47,815 bases of DNA from Pseudomonas fluorescens (GCF_000968015.1 NZ_LACH01000037.1:3124-50938), one strand, 5' to 3'; shown: positions 8,315 through 17,019, counted from the first letter of the stretch. Program-made: numbers and translations. The notes: a model not told the origin generated them from the letters alone.

Positions 8315-10053
8315 TCGACGCTCCTGAACAGGCTTTTGGCCGAGCTGGTTTCGCTCTGACACTTGATGTGATTGGCCGCCACGTAACCGAAGGTCATTGC
8401 CGGGCCGATGGTCGAGCCGGCGCCCGGGTACGTGCGCCCCATCATCGAAGCGGCGCTGTTGCCGATGGCATACAAACCGTTGATGGGTTGGCCGTCCTCA
8501 TGCAATACGCGGGCGTGAACATCGGTCAGCAAACCACCCTTGGTGCCGATATCCCCGGCATCAATGCGCACGGCGTAGAACGGACCTTTGAGCAACGGTG
8601 CCAGGCAAGGATTGGGCTGCACATTCGGATCACCGTAGTAGCGATCGAACAGCGATTCACCTTTATGGAAATCGGCGTCGACACCCTGCACGGCCATACC
8701 GTTGAAACGTTGCAACGTACGGACCAGACCGGCACCGTCGACGCCGATTTTTTCTGCCAGCGCCTGCAAACTCGCAGCCTTGTAAAAGTACTCGCGCAGG
8801 TGCTCGGGCAGTTGCCAATCGGGCTGGGCGTAGCCGGGCAGTAACGCGCCGCAGGGGTACTTGCGGCGGAATTCGGCGTCGAACACCATCCAGCACGGCA
8901 CACTCACCGCGCCTTCGCGATTGTTGGCATACATCGCGTAAACGATATCGGTATAGGGCGCGGCTTCGTTGACGAAGCGTTCGCCGGCGGAGTTGACCAG
9001 CACGCAGCCCGGCAAAGTCCGTTCGACGAACAACGCGCGCTGTTTTTCCTCACCCTGGACATGGGTGGTCGGCGCCCACCAGCTATGGTCCATCAGCGCA
9101 GTGCGAGCACCGATTGCCTGGCCGGCGCGAATGCCGTCACCGGTATTGTGCGGCGGCGTGGCACTCCAGGTGGCCTGGGTCGGCTGTGGCAGATACTGCG
9201 TACGCATCGCCTGATTACGCTCGAAACCACCGGCCGCGATGATCACGCCGTAGCGTGCCTTGACGTTGAGTAACTGCCCGTCGCGACAGACGCGAGCGCC
9301 GCCAACCCGATCACCCACGAGCAGCAGTTCTTCCAGGGCACAGTTCAGCCAAAGGGATTTGCCGCGGTCCTGCAACGAACAGCGCAAGGCGCCAATCAAG
9401 GCATTGCCAAGGGTCAGGAAGCGGTCGCGGCGTGACAACCGCCGGCCCTCGCGGTCACGCCAGTAACGCCACATCACCCGCAGCGTCAGTCGCAACCAGC
9501 CAGGGCCACGGCACAGCAGAACCTGTGCCTCTTTCATGGTCATCGCCATGCGTCCCATCATCAGGGTTCCGGGAGATGGCGCACGCATGCGCAGAAATTC
9601 CTCACCCAGTTCGGCGGCGTCAAACGGTTGCGGGTCCATGGAGCGATAGCCCGGTTTTCCGCCTTCGACTTCCGGGTAGTAATCGGCATAGCGAGGCTGT
9701 GCCTCGAAACGCACGCGAGTCTGTTGTTCAAGGTATTCGACCATCTCGCGACCGTGCTCGACATAGGCTTCGATACGCCCATCATCGATCTCGCCGTGGG
9801 TCACCGCGCGAATATAGGCGATCGCTTCTTCCGCTGAATCACTACCGCCCAGGGCTTTGATCCGATGGTTGTCCGGTATCCAGATGCCGCCGCCGGACAC
9901 CGCCGAGGTGCCGCCGTATTCGGCGCTCTTCTCGATCAATAGCGCATTGAGCCCCAGATCGTGGGCACGCAGCGCCGCAGTCATTCCCCCCGCTCCGGAG
10001 CCAATCACCAGTACATCGCAGCACTCATCCCATTTGATCCCGGCAGCTTTCAT
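8311..10053 (-). CDS. kstD: 3-ketosteroid Delta1-dehydrogenase KstD
   Basis: A 580-residue FAD enzyme that introduces the C1-C2 double bond in 3-ketosteroids. With 9alpha-hydroxylation this leads to ring B opening. The FAD fold is seen at VIGSGAGGMTAA (about residues 16-27), then EYGGTSAVSGGGIWIP. The C-terminal YPGAGSTIGPAMTFGY has Tyr542 and Gly546 at the positions of the catalytic Tyr487/Gly491 of Rhodococcus KstD1. ATG 10053 follows AAGGGTG. The stop overlaps the ATG of the next SDR (7403-8314). Operator 3 with an AACAAT -10 lies upstream, back to back with operator 4 of the divergent outer-membrane gene. Clearly distinct from the Delta4 paralogue at 700-2379. Confidence 0.9.
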   Translation of the reverse strand: MKAAGIKWDECCDVLVIGSGAGGMTAALRAHDLGLNALLIEKSAEYGGTSAVSGGGIWIPDNHRIKALGGSDSAEEAIAYIRAVTHGEIDDGRIEAYVEHGREMVEYLEQQTRVRFEAQPRYADYYPEVEGGKPGYRSMDPQPFDAAELGEEFLRMRAPSPGTLMMGRMAMTMKEAQVLLCRGPGWLRLTLRVMWRYWRDREGRRLSRRDRFLTLGNALIGALRCSLQDRGKSLWLNCALEELLLVGDRVGGARVCRDGQLLNVKARYGVIIAAGGFERNQAMRTQYLPQPTQATWSATPPHNTGDGIRAGQAIGARTALMDHSWWAPTTHVQGEEKQRALFVERTLPGCVLVNSAGERFVNEAAPYTDIVYAMYANNREGAVSVPCWMVFDAEFRRKYPCGALLPGYAQPDWQLPEHLREYFYKAASLQALAEKIGVDGAGLVRTLQRFNGMAVQGVDADFHKGESLFDRYYGDPNVQPNPCLAPLLKGPFYAVRIDAGDIGTKGGLLTDVHARVLHEDGQPINGLYAIGNSAASMMGRTYPGAGSTIGPAMTFGYVAANHIKCQSETSSAKSLFRSVE

Positions 10054-10155
10054 GCGATCACCCTTGCTCAGCGCCCATCAGGCAGAAACCGCCGCCGCCA
10101 GATCTTCGCCCGGTGCAGTCGGTCTCGGGATTGTTCGCCGCGTGTCCTGAACGGT

Positions 10156-10173
10156 CATCGTCCGATGGGACTA
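10156..10173 (-). promoter_or_regulatory. Steroid-regulon operator 3, upstream of kstD
   Basis: On the minus strand reads TAGTCC-CATC-GGACGATG, the full consensus. AACAAT (10130-10135, minus strand) begins exactly 20 bases downstream as a -10 candidate. It points toward kstD. Confidence 0.75.
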
Positions 10174-10207
10174 AGGCGATGGGCGCGCCAGCCCTGTGCA
10201 AATCGCT

Positions 10208-10225
10208 TAGTCCGCTTGGACGATG
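10208..10225 (+). promoter_or_regulatory. Steroid-regulon operator 4, upstream of the DUF1302/DUF1329 genes
   Basis: Reads TAGTCC-GCTT-GGACGATG, the full consensus. CATAGT (10246-10251) begins exactly 20 bases downstream. It is divergent from operator 3, 34 bases away. A 13-base palindrome CAGGTCTGACCTG lies in the predicted leader at 10292-10304. Confidence 0.75.
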
Positions 10226-10318
10226 TTGCGCTCGAAAGCTGACTCCATAGTCGCCCACAGCACCAATCACCCCCCTGAAATGCAGGTCGGGCAGGTCTGA
10301 CCTGGGCATGAGGACGAC

Positions 10319-11896
10319 ATGATAAAAACAATAATCGCCCCACAATCGCTGCACCCTCGCGTACAGCTGGCCATGCTCTTGCTGGCTGGTGGACTGGGTA
10401 GTCAAGCCAGCGCCATGAGTTTCCAGCCGAACGAGGATTTGAGCGTCGACTGGGATACCACACTGACGTACAGCCTGGCTTGGCGGACCGAGTCTCGCGA
10501 TCACAAGCTGACGGCCAATGCCAACGGCAACGATGGCGACAACGCATTCGACAAAGGCAGCCTGATCAACAACCGCAGCGGTTTTCTCACCGAGGCCAAC
10601 ATCAAATGGCGTGAGGACTACGGCGTATTCCTGCGTGGGACGGGCTTCTACGACAACGTTTACGATCAAGGCAACGACAACGACACAGGCACCTCGAACT
10701 GCTTCGCCGGCGGTCATTGCAACCGTCCCGACCGGTTTTCCCAGGACACCATCGACCAACACCGCAATGAACTGCGCATGCTCGATTACTACGCGTATGG
10801 CACCTGGGACATCGGCGGCCACAACTTCAACGCACGGCTCGGCAATCAGGTGGTGAGCTGGGGTGAAAGCCTGTTCTACCCCGGCATTTCCGCCGCCCAG
10901 AGCCCGGTGGATGCGACCAAGTCGACCACCCCGGGGGTTGAGGTCAAGGAGATCCTGCTGCCCGTCGGCCAATTGTTCACGCAGTTCAGCCTGACCGACA
11001 GCCTCGATCTGCAGGCCTACTACCAATACAAATGGGAAAAGACCGAGCTGTTCGGCGTGGGTAGCTACTTCTCCACCACCGACTTCATCGACGAGGGTGG
11101 CTTCAACGACGCCAGCGGTTTCCTGACACGCCTGGGTGACGACAAGCCGAGCGACAGCGGCCAATACGGTGTGGCCCTGACCTATGCGGCAGAGTCGCTG
11201 AACAACACCGAGTTCGGCCTCTACTACTCGCGCTACCACGACAAGACCCCGTCGCTGGATTTCCAGACAGACCTGGGGCACTACCGGGTGCGCTACTTCG
11301 ACAACATCGACCTGTTTGGCGCGAGTTTCTCCACGGTGCTGGGCAGCGTGAGCTGGGCCGGTGAAGTCAGCTACCGCGACGGTCAGCCAGTGATGGTCGA
11401 CAACGGTTTCTCAAGCCCGGTGCGCGGCAAAACCCTGCAGGCGCAGACGTCGATGATCTACGTGCTCGGCCCTACATCATGGGCCGACAACACCACCCTG
11501 ACCGGTGAGCTGGTCTACAACACCGTGCTCAGCAACGACAAGTCGGAACCTGTGACATTCGCCCCTGGATTCTCGCAGCCGGGCACCGACAGTCTGGTCT
11601 ATGACCGCGACGCCTTCGGCTACACGGTTCAGGCGAACTTCGATTACAACAACGTGTTCAGCGGCTGGGACATGTCGGTGCCCGTCACCTACAGCACCGC
11701 CGCCCAGCATGACAGCGCACTGGTGGGCTCGATCAACTCGGGCCAGGGCGACGACCGCGCGAGCATCGGCAGCTCGTGGCGCTATCTGGGCAACTTCACC
11801 GTCGAAGCCCGTTACAACGCCTACCTGGGCAACGCCAACAACGCCCCGTTGGCCGACCGCGACAACGTCGCCCTCAACTTCAAATACCGGTTCTGA
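10319..11896 (+). CDS. DUF1302 family outer-membrane beta-barrel protein
   Basis: A 525-residue protein with an N-terminal signal sequence (hydrophobic LAMLLLAGGLGSQASA, cleavage near residue 32), alternating aromatic and polar strands along its length, and a C-terminal Phe (FKYRF) typical of outer-membrane barrels. It matches the DUF1302 family. Members are regularly found next to DUF1329 proteins in clusters for hydrophobic substrates. ATG 10319 follows ATGAGGACGAC. Operator 4 lies upstream and the DUF1329 gene begins 23 bases after its stop. A role in bringing steroid across the outer membrane is inferred from context; no reaction is known from sequence. Confidence 0.8.
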   Translation: MIKTIIAPQSLHPRVQLAMLLLAGGLGSQASAMSFQPNEDLSVDWDTTLTYSLAWRTESRDHKLTANANGNDGDNAFDKGSLINNRSGFLTEANIKWREDYGVFLRGTGFYDNVYDQGNDNDTGTSNCFAGGHCNRPDRFSQDTIDQHRNELRMLDYYAYGTWDIGGHNFNARLGNQVVSWGESLFYPGISAAQSPVDATKSTTPGVEVKEILLPVGQLFTQFSLTDSLDLQAYYQYKWEKTELFGVGSYFSTTDFIDEGGFNDASGFLTRLGDDKPSDSGQYGVALTYAAESLNNTEFGLYYSRYHDKTPSLDFQTDLGHYRVRYFDNIDLFGASFSTVLGSVSWAGEVSYRDGQPVMVDNGFSSPVRGKTLQAQTSMIYVLGPTSWADNTTLTGELVYNTVLSNDKSEPVTFAPGFSQPGTDSLVYDRDAFGYTVQANFDYNNVFSGWDMSVPVTYSTAAQHDSALVGSINSGQGDDRASIGSSWRYLGNFTVEARYNAYLGNANNAPLADRDNVALNFKYRF

Positions 11897-11919
11897 ATCC
11901 CCTGATGGAGGAGCACAGC

Positions 11920-13299
11920 ATGTCTAGATTTACCCACACATTGTTGGGCACGGCGTTGGCCGTCAGCCTGCTCGGCAGTGGCCTGGTTCAGGCCAAAATC
12001 AGCAATGAAGAAGCCGCACGCCTGGGTCAGGACCTGACCCCGATGGGTGCCGAGAAGGCCGGCAACGCCGACGGCAGCATCCCGGCCTGGACCGGAAAAT
12101 GGCGCGGCTTGCCGCCGCAGCTCAAATACGCGGGCCCTGGCACGCCGTACCCGGACCCGTACGCGGCAGAAAAGCCGCTGTTCGTGATCAATGCGCAGAA
12201 CATGGACAAGTACGCCGACAACCTCACCGATGGCCAAAAAGCGTTGCTAAAACGCTACCCCGCGACCTTCAACATTCCGGTGTACCCGAGCCATCGCGAC
12301 TTCCGTTTCGATCAGCGCCTGGAAGACCTGGTCAAGAAAAACGCGGTCAGTGCCGAGCTGGCCAACGACAACAACGACACGCAAAACGCCTGGGGTGCCT
12401 CGCCGTTCCCGATTCCAAAGAACGGTAGCGAGTTGATGTTCAACCATACGCTGGCCGGACGCGCCAATACCGAAGAGGCCAACTACGGGCAGGCGGTGGT
12501 CTATTCCAACAAGGAACGTGTGCTCGAAGAGGTCAATTACAAGATCTTCTCGATCTGGTCCAGCCCGGATAAAACCCTGGAGAGCGCCAACGGTATTCTC
12601 ACCAACTTCCTGATCACCACCCTGGAGCCGGTGCGCAAGAAAGGCGAGATTGTCGTCGGTCACGAGTTCATCAACCCGACCGCCTCCCCTCGTCAGGCCT
12701 GGCAGTACAGCCCGGGGCAACGTCGGGTACGTCGTGCGCCAACCGTAGGCTATGACTCACCGAGCGGCGCCGGCGGTTTTCGAGTGTATGACGAAGACCG
12801 TTTGTTCAACGGTGCACCGGATCGCTACAACTGGACCATCGTCGGCAAGAAAGAAATCTTCATCCCGTACCACAACTACAAGATCGACGAACCTGGTGTG
12901 ACCACCGACCAGATTCTGGCCACCACCGGCCACATCGATCCGCAGTACATGCGCTATGAAAAACACCGCGTCTGGGTCTTGCAGGCCACCCTCAAGGAAG
13001 GCGCCCGCCATGTTTACGCCAAACGTGTGTTGTACCTGGACGAAGACTCCTGGGCCGCGACCCTGGCCGACAACTACGACAGCCGCGGCGTACTCTGGCG
13101 CACCAACATGCAAACTTCGATCTACGCCTACGAACTGCAGCGCTACCACGCTCGCCTCGGGATCTACCATGACCTGATCGCCGGTTCGTATCTGGTTGAC
13201 CGGATGTTGATCGATCAAAAGCCCGCCAAGCTCAACGCCACCGCCTTCACTGAAGACGAATTCACCCCCGGCAACCTGCGCAAACTCGGCACCCGCTAA
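11920..13299 (+). CDS. DUF1329 family exported protein
   Basis: A 459-residue protein with a signal peptide (hydrophobic residues about 8-20, cleavage near VQA-K), matching the DUF1329 (LolB-like fold) family in length and in the opening ISNEEAARLGQDLTPMGAEK. ATG 11920 is chosen over ATG 11905 because GGAGGAG sits at the right distance only from 11920. Usually paired with a DUF1302 barrel, as here, and thought to act in the periplasm on hydrophobic compounds. No MMPL/RND pump, a frequent third partner, is encoded nearby. A strong intrinsic terminator follows at 13308-13348. Function in steroid uptake is inference. Confidence 0.8.
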   Translation: MSRFTHTLLGTALAVSLLGSGLVQAKISNEEAARLGQDLTPMGAEKAGNADGSIPAWTGKWRGLPPQLKYAGPGTPYPDPYAAEKPLFVINAQNMDKYADNLTDGQKALLKRYPATFNIPVYPSHRDFRFDQRLEDLVKKNAVSAELANDNNDTQNAWGASPFPIPKNGSELMFNHTLAGRANTEEANYGQAVVYSNKERVLEEVNYKIFSIWSSPDKTLESANGILTNFLITTLEPVRKKGEIVVGHEFINPTASPRQAWQYSPGQRRVRRAPTVGYDSPSGAGGFRVYDEDRLFNGAPDRYNWTIVGKKEIFIPYHNYKIDEPGVTTDQILATTGHIDPQYMRYEKHRVWVLQATLKEGARHVYAKRVLYLDEDSWAATLADNYDSRGVLWRTNMQTSIYAYELQRYHARLGIYHDLIAGSYLVDRMLIDQKPAKLNATAFTEDEFTPGNLRKLGTR

Positions 13300-13307
13300 A
13301 CCCTCTG

Positions 13308-13348
13308 CGCCCTGACCGATTTACTCGGTCGGGGCGTTGTGCTTTTTT
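13308..13348 (+). terminator. Intrinsic terminator after the DUF1329 gene
   Basis: Stem CGCCCTGACCGA / TCGGTCGGGGCG with one G-U pair and a short loop, then TTGTGC and six T. It should end most DUF1302/DUF1329 transcripts before the SurE-like gene. Confidence 0.85.
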
Positions 13349-13377
13349 GAACTCGCTCATGTCACGGAAAACTCCCC

Positions 13378-14355
13378 ATGAATAAATTGCTCACTGGCGT
13401 CATCGCCATGGCCAGTGTCAGCCTGTCGATGCAGGCCAACGCACTGAATATCTTGCTGACCAACGACGACGGTTGTCGGGCGCCCGGCATCGATGCGATG
13501 TACCGGGCGCTGACGGCCGCCGGGCATCAGGTGACCCTCGTTGGTCCGTTAAACGACAGCAGTGGCATCAGTGCGGCCAGCGTGGTCGTGCCCGGGCAGA
13601 CGTTGGCAGTGACCGAGTTGGCGCCAGGCAAATTTTGCGTCGGTCCTCCCGAGGGCTACTCCCCGCCCCCGGGCAAGACGTCCGCCATCGGCACCCCGGT
13701 AGACGCGGTCAATGTTGGCCTGGACGTGCTGCTCAAAGGCAATCCGCCAGACCTGGTGGTGTCGGGCAGTAATTTTGGTGAAAACGTCGGCCCGCTGACG
13801 CAAATGTCCGGCACCTTGAACGCAGCGGTCCGCGCGATGTTCAAGGGCATTCCGGCGGTGGCGGTGTCGACGGCCATCGACATGGACCTGATCATCCGCG
13901 ACCAACAGGCCGGCTACCGCAAAACCCTCGGCGCCATGGATGACACTGCCCGGTTTGCGGTGAAGGTTATCGAGCAGGCAAGCCTCGCGGGTGCTCACGC
14001 CAAACAGTCCTGCGAAAAAGACAACTTCGGCTGCGAGTTGAATGTGCTCGGTTTGCCGGGTGTCAGCGGGTTGAATATCAATTACCCGGCGCTGGCGGCC
14101 AATGACGTCAAAGGCGTGAGTTTTGCCCCGATCGGCAATTGGGACCGGGTGAACTTCACCTCCCAGCGCGGCGCCGACGGTGTGGTTCACGTCAACCTGG
14201 TCGCCCCGCCGACACCGACAGCCGCCCAGCAACAGGCCGATGCGTATCAGTTATGGCAAGGGCATGCGGTGATCACCGTGATCGACGGCAACATGAGTGC
14301 GCCGGGTGCGGTGCAGGATCAGGCGAAGGAAATGTTGCGAGACATTAAACCTTAA
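13378..14355 (+). CDS. Exported SurE-like 5'/3'-nucleotidase family protein
   Basis: A 325-residue protein of the SurE acid phosphatase family with a clear signal peptide (MNKLLTGVIAMASVSLSMQA, cleavage near ANA). The mature part opens with ILLTNDDGCRAPGI (metal-binding Asp-Asp), then NDSSGIS and the GSNFGENVG...MSGTLNAA segments that match the SurE active site. Classical SurE is a cytoplasmic protein of about 250 residues, so export and extra length are unusual. It follows a terminator 29 bases away and has only a weak ribosome site (GGAAAAC), suggesting read-through or its own weak promoter. Possible role: removing phosphate from an external substrate such as a steroid ester or nucleotide; not established. 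Confidence 0.75.
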   Translation: MNKLLTGVIAMASVSLSMQANALNILLTNDDGCRAPGIDAMYRALTAAGHQVTLVGPLNDSSGISAASVVVPGQTLAVTELAPGKFCVGPPEGYSPPPGKTSAIGTPVDAVNVGLDVLLKGNPPDLVVSGSNFGENVGPLTQMSGTLNAAVRAMFKGIPAVAVSTAIDMDLIIRDQQAGYRKTLGAMDDTARFAVKVIEQASLAGAHAKQSCEKDNFGCELNVLGLPGVSGLNINYPALAANDVKGVSFAPIGNWDRVNFTSQRGADGVVHVNLVAPPTPTAAQQQADAYQLWQGHAVITVIDGNMSAPGAVQDQAKEMLRDIKP

Positions 14356-14368
14356 GGCACGCAGAACC

Positions 14369-14479
14369 TCCCTGTGGGAGCGGGCTTGCTCCGGGCGGCG
14401 TTCCGACGATTGCGGTTTGACATTCAGCATTGATGTCTCTGACATACCGCCATCGCGAGCAAGCTCGCTCCCACAGGGT
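14369..14479. repeat. Inverted REP pair (BIME)
   Basis: CCTGTGGGAGCGGGCTTGCT at the left and the facing CGAGCAAGCTCGCTCCCACA at the right, in the gap after the SurE-like gene. The left copy is a slight variant. Confidence 0.85.
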
Positions 14480-14517
14480 TACTGGGTGTACACAAAATCT
14501 GCGAACACCACGAACTA

Positions 14518-14543
14518 TTGTGGGAGCGAGCTTGCTCGCGATT
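14518..14543 (+). repeat. Single REP
   Basis: TTGTGGGAGCGAGCTTGCTC and the following CGCGA lie just past the end of the RAYT gene. Together with 15118-15212 it flanks that gene with REPs on both sides. Confidence 0.85.
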
Positions 14544-14562
14544 GCGGCGACACGGTTTCTGA

Positions 14563-15021
14563 TCAAACCCAAATCGCGTCCCACAGCGGATACTCGCCCA
14601 GCTTCTCTACCAACCCTGCCCGCAATGGGTTTGCAACGACATAACGGGCAAGCTTCACCAAGTCCTCATCTCGCCGCAACGCACGATCGTGATAACCCTG
14701 TTGCCAAAGGCTGCCTCTTCGCCCCGTAGACATGTTCACGGCCCGCGTACTCAACGATTTGGTTTTTTGCATCAGTTCACTCAGTGAACACTGCTGCAAT
14801 TGGATCAACCAATGAAAATGATCGGGCATGACGACCCAGGCCAAAGAGTTCGCCCAGCCTTGTTCCTGTGCACTTCGAAATTGGTCAACGACCAGCCTGC
14901 CCAAGCCGAAATCCTTGAAAACGGGGTTTCGGTCAAGTGTGTTGGTGGTCAGCAGATAAATCCGGTTGGGTTCGGGATAGCGGCCAATGCGAAGACGACG
15001 TGAAGCGGGTAAATCAGGCAT
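14563..15021 (-). CDS. REP-associated tyrosine transposase (RAYT)
   Basis: A 152-residue Y1 transposase of the IS200/IS605-related RAYT group, which bind and cleave single-stranded REP hairpins and are thought to spread REPs. The HUH-type metal motif is seen in MPDHFHW (around residue 63) and the nucleophile Tyr candidate in LARYVVANPLRAGL near the C-terminus. The length is typical. ATG 15021 has AAAGGA directly before it, a tight ribosome site. REPs of the window's main class lie on both sides (14369-14543 and 15118-15212), the usual RAYT setting. It sits in the middle of the steroid cluster between the SurE-like gene and the esterase. There are no terminal inverted repeats of a complete insertion sequence. 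Confidence 0.88.
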   Translation of the reverse strand: MPDLPASRRLRIGRYPEPNRIYLLTTNTLDRNPVFKDFGLGRLVVDQFRSAQEQGWANSLAWVVMPDHFHWLIQLQQCSLSELMQKTKSLSTRAVNMSTGRRGSLWQQGYHDRALRRDEDLVKLARYVVANPLRAGLVEKLGEYPLWDAIWV

Positions 15022-15117
15022 TCCTTTGCCCTATTCGATGAAGTCATGAGGAAGACTAGACCGGCGAACACATGAGTGCGGAGTCACTTTTTAGCTGGAT
15101 GTGTCTGGTATATAGCT

Positions 15118-15252
15118 ATCGCGAGCAAGCTCGCTCCCACAGGGGATTTCTGTCGTCCGCATGTTTGGTGTTCACTGAAGATCAAACTGTGGGAGCGAGC
15201 TTGCTCGCGATGACGGCAGCACATTCAACATCGGAGCAAGCTCATTCCCACA
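15118..15252. repeat. REP pair plus partial REP
   Basis: REP at 15118-15145, facing REP at 15187-15212, then a degenerate partial copy (GGAGCAAGCTCATTCCCACA, 15233-15252) abutting the esterase stop. No gene is seen in this gap. Confidence 0.85.
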
Positions 15253-15254
15253 AG

Positions 15255-16193
15255 TTATGTGTTCACTCCAGATAGCGCTCTGCGCAGGTCGGCCGCGGCA
15301 TCGGACAAGGCTTGCGCAGCGCGCTCGACAAACGGCGCCATGCTGATAAACCCGTGAATCATGCCCTCGCAGCGCTGCACGCGCACTGGCACGCCAGCTT
15401 CCCGCAGACGCAAGGCAAACGCCTCGCCCTCGTCGCGCAAAGGATCAAACTCGGCGCTGATCAGGGTGGTCGGCGGCAAGTCCGCCAACCGGTCGGCGCG
15501 CAATGGCGAGGCCAAGGGATCATCCCCCTGATCGGCATCCTGCAGGTACTGCTGCCAAAACCAGTACATCATTGCACCGGTGAGGAAATAGCCCTCGGCA
15601 AAATCCTCATAGGACTGACTGTCGCAACGTGCATCGGTGACCGGGTAAAACAGGCACTGATAACTGATTTTCGGCCCCTGACGTTGCACCGCCAGCCGAC
15701 TCACGGCGAGCGCCAGGTTGCCCCCGGCGCTGTCCCCGGCCAAGCCCAGCCGGTTGCCATCGACGCCCAGTTCAGACGCGTGCTCGACCAGCCAGCACGT
15801 GGCCGCATAACAATCGAGCGGTGCCGCCGGGAAATGGTTTTCTGGCGCCAGTCGGTAGGCGACCGACACCACCACCGCCTCCGTCAAACTGGCGAGTGAG
15901 CGGCAGAGGTTGTCATGGGTGTCGAGGTTGCCCATGACAAAACCGCCTCCGTGGAAGAACACCAACAGCGGCAGGTTGTCCTGCTCCAGTGGCCGATACA
16001 GCCGCGCATCCAGCTCGCCCGCCGCGCCGGCGACCCGCAGATTACGCACTTCGATCATCGGGTCGCCGGGGATGGCGGGCAGCAGGTTGTCGGAAAGCTG
16101 CCGATATTGCTTGGCATCGAGCTGGCTGAAGTCGGGCTCCGGCAGGTCGCGAAATTGCTGGAGCACTGCGGCGATCTGCTTATCGAGCGGCAT
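15255..16193 (-). CDS. Alpha/beta hydrolase, hormone-sensitive-lipase family esterase
   Basis: A 312-residue esterase of the HSL (family IV) type. It shows the oxyanion motif HGGGFVMG, nucleophile Ser in GDSAGGNLA, Asp in SAEFDPLRDEG and His in GMIHGF, all in the expected order. No signal peptide is present, so it acts in the cytoplasm. Two ATGs compete: 16199 sits two bases after GAGGG, while 16193 has eight bases of spacing, so 16193 is preferred. Its start overlaps the end of the SDR gene by 14 bases and the two share operator 5. In a steroid cluster it may cleave steroid esters or a ring lactone; this is inference. Confidence 0.8.
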   Translation of the reverse strand: MPLDKQIAAVLQQFRDLPEPDFSQLDAKQYRQLSDNLLPAIPGDPMIEVRNLRVAGAAGELDARLYRPLEQDNLPLLVFFHGGGFVMGNLDTHDNLCRSLASLTEAVVVSVAYRLAPENHFPAAPLDCYAATCWLVEHASELGVDGNRLGLAGDSAGGNLALAVSRLAVQRQGPKISYQCLFYPVTDARCDSQSYEDFAEGYFLTGAMMYWFWQQYLQDADQGDDPLASPLRADRLADLPPTTLISAEFDPLRDEGEAFALRLREAGVPVRVQRCEGMIHGFISMAPFVERAAQALSDAAADLRRALSGVNT

Positions 16194-17019
16194 GGGCATT
16201 TCCCTCTACATCGGTCATTTGAAACTGCGGATTGGTTTCTTCCAGGATGCTTTGCACACGTCGCTCCAACGCTGGTTTGAAACCTTTGTGAGGGAAGACC
16301 CAGAAGCGTTTTTCAGCGATGGCGGCGAACACTTGCTCCGCCAGCTCGCTCGGCGTCATGCCTTGGCGGATGCTGCTATCGAGCAGTTGACTGAATGACG
16401 AACCGGCCGCATCCACCCCTTGATTCGACGCCATGATTTCGCTGGCCACCGGCCCTGGGCACACCACCGAGACAGAGACCGGCACACCGAGCATGCTCAA
16501 TTCGTAGTGCAGGGTTTCCGAGAGTGCGACCACTGCCTGCTTGGTCACGTTGTACGGCGCCATCAACGGGCTGCTGAGCAAGCCCGCGAGGGACGCCGTG
16601 TTGATCACATGGGCCGCCCGCCCCTGGCGCAAAAACAGCGGGACGAAACTGCGAATGCCATTGATCACACCGCTGAGGTTGACGTTGAGCATCCGTTGCC
16701 ATTGCTGCGCAGTGATTTCCCAGCTGTAGCCGGTCTGCATCACTCCGGCATTGTTGAACAGCAGATCAACCCCGCCAAAGTGCTCGAGGGCGACATCGCG
16801 CAAGCGCTCGACTTGCGCCAGATCGCCAACATCCGTGACGCAAGCAATCGCCTGTGCACCGCCCGTCCGCAGTTCATCGCACAGCGCTTGCAACCCCGGT
16901 CCATCGAGATCGGCCAGCACCAGGCGCATCCCCAGCCTTGCCGCATGCTCGGCCAAACCCCGGCCAATACCACTGGCGGCCCCGGTAATCACCGCGACCG
17001 GCCCTTGTTCATTGCTCAT
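16180..17019 (-). CDS. SDR family oxidoreductase
   Basis: A 279-residue SDR with TGAASGIG near residue 13, the NNAG motif, and YNVTK at the active site. The C-terminal part extends beyond core SDR length and contains a PHKGF segment, as in the larger SDRs acting on bulky hydrophobic alcohols. ATG 17019 is chosen over the longer frame because AGGAG lies upstream and the Rossmann motif starts here. It overlaps the esterase gene and is divergent from kshA, sharing the near-palindromic operator 5. On the minus strand TCTACT (17051-17056) is the -10 candidate. Substrate not identifiable. Confidence 0.75.
   Translation of the reverse strand: MSNEQGPVAVITGAASGIGRGLAEHAARLGMRLVLADLDGPGLQALCDELRTGGAQAIACVTDVGDLAQVERLRDVALEHFGGVDLLFNNAGVMQTGYSWEITAQQWQRMLNVNLSGVINGIRSFVPLFLRQGRAAHVINTASLAGLLSSPLMAPYNVTKQAVVALSETLHYELSMLGVPVSVSVVCPGPVASEIMASNQGVDAAGSSFSQLLDSSIRQGMTPSELAEQVFAAIAEKRFWVFPHKGFKPALERRVQSILEETNPQFQMTDVEGNAHAAR

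Noticed and set aside
10292..10304. Second operator in the leader of the DUF1302 gene
   Set aside because: CAGGTCTGACCTG is a perfect 13-base palindrome, but it occurs once and lies within the predicted transcript; it may be chance.
10058..11281. Long minus-strand frame of 407 codons
   Set aside because: It lies opposite the DUF1302 gene and covers two operators; codon shadow of a high-GC gene with no recognisable domain.
14563..15252. Complete insertion sequence around the transposase
   Set aside because: The protein is a RAYT; there are no terminal inverted repeats or target-site duplication, only REPs.
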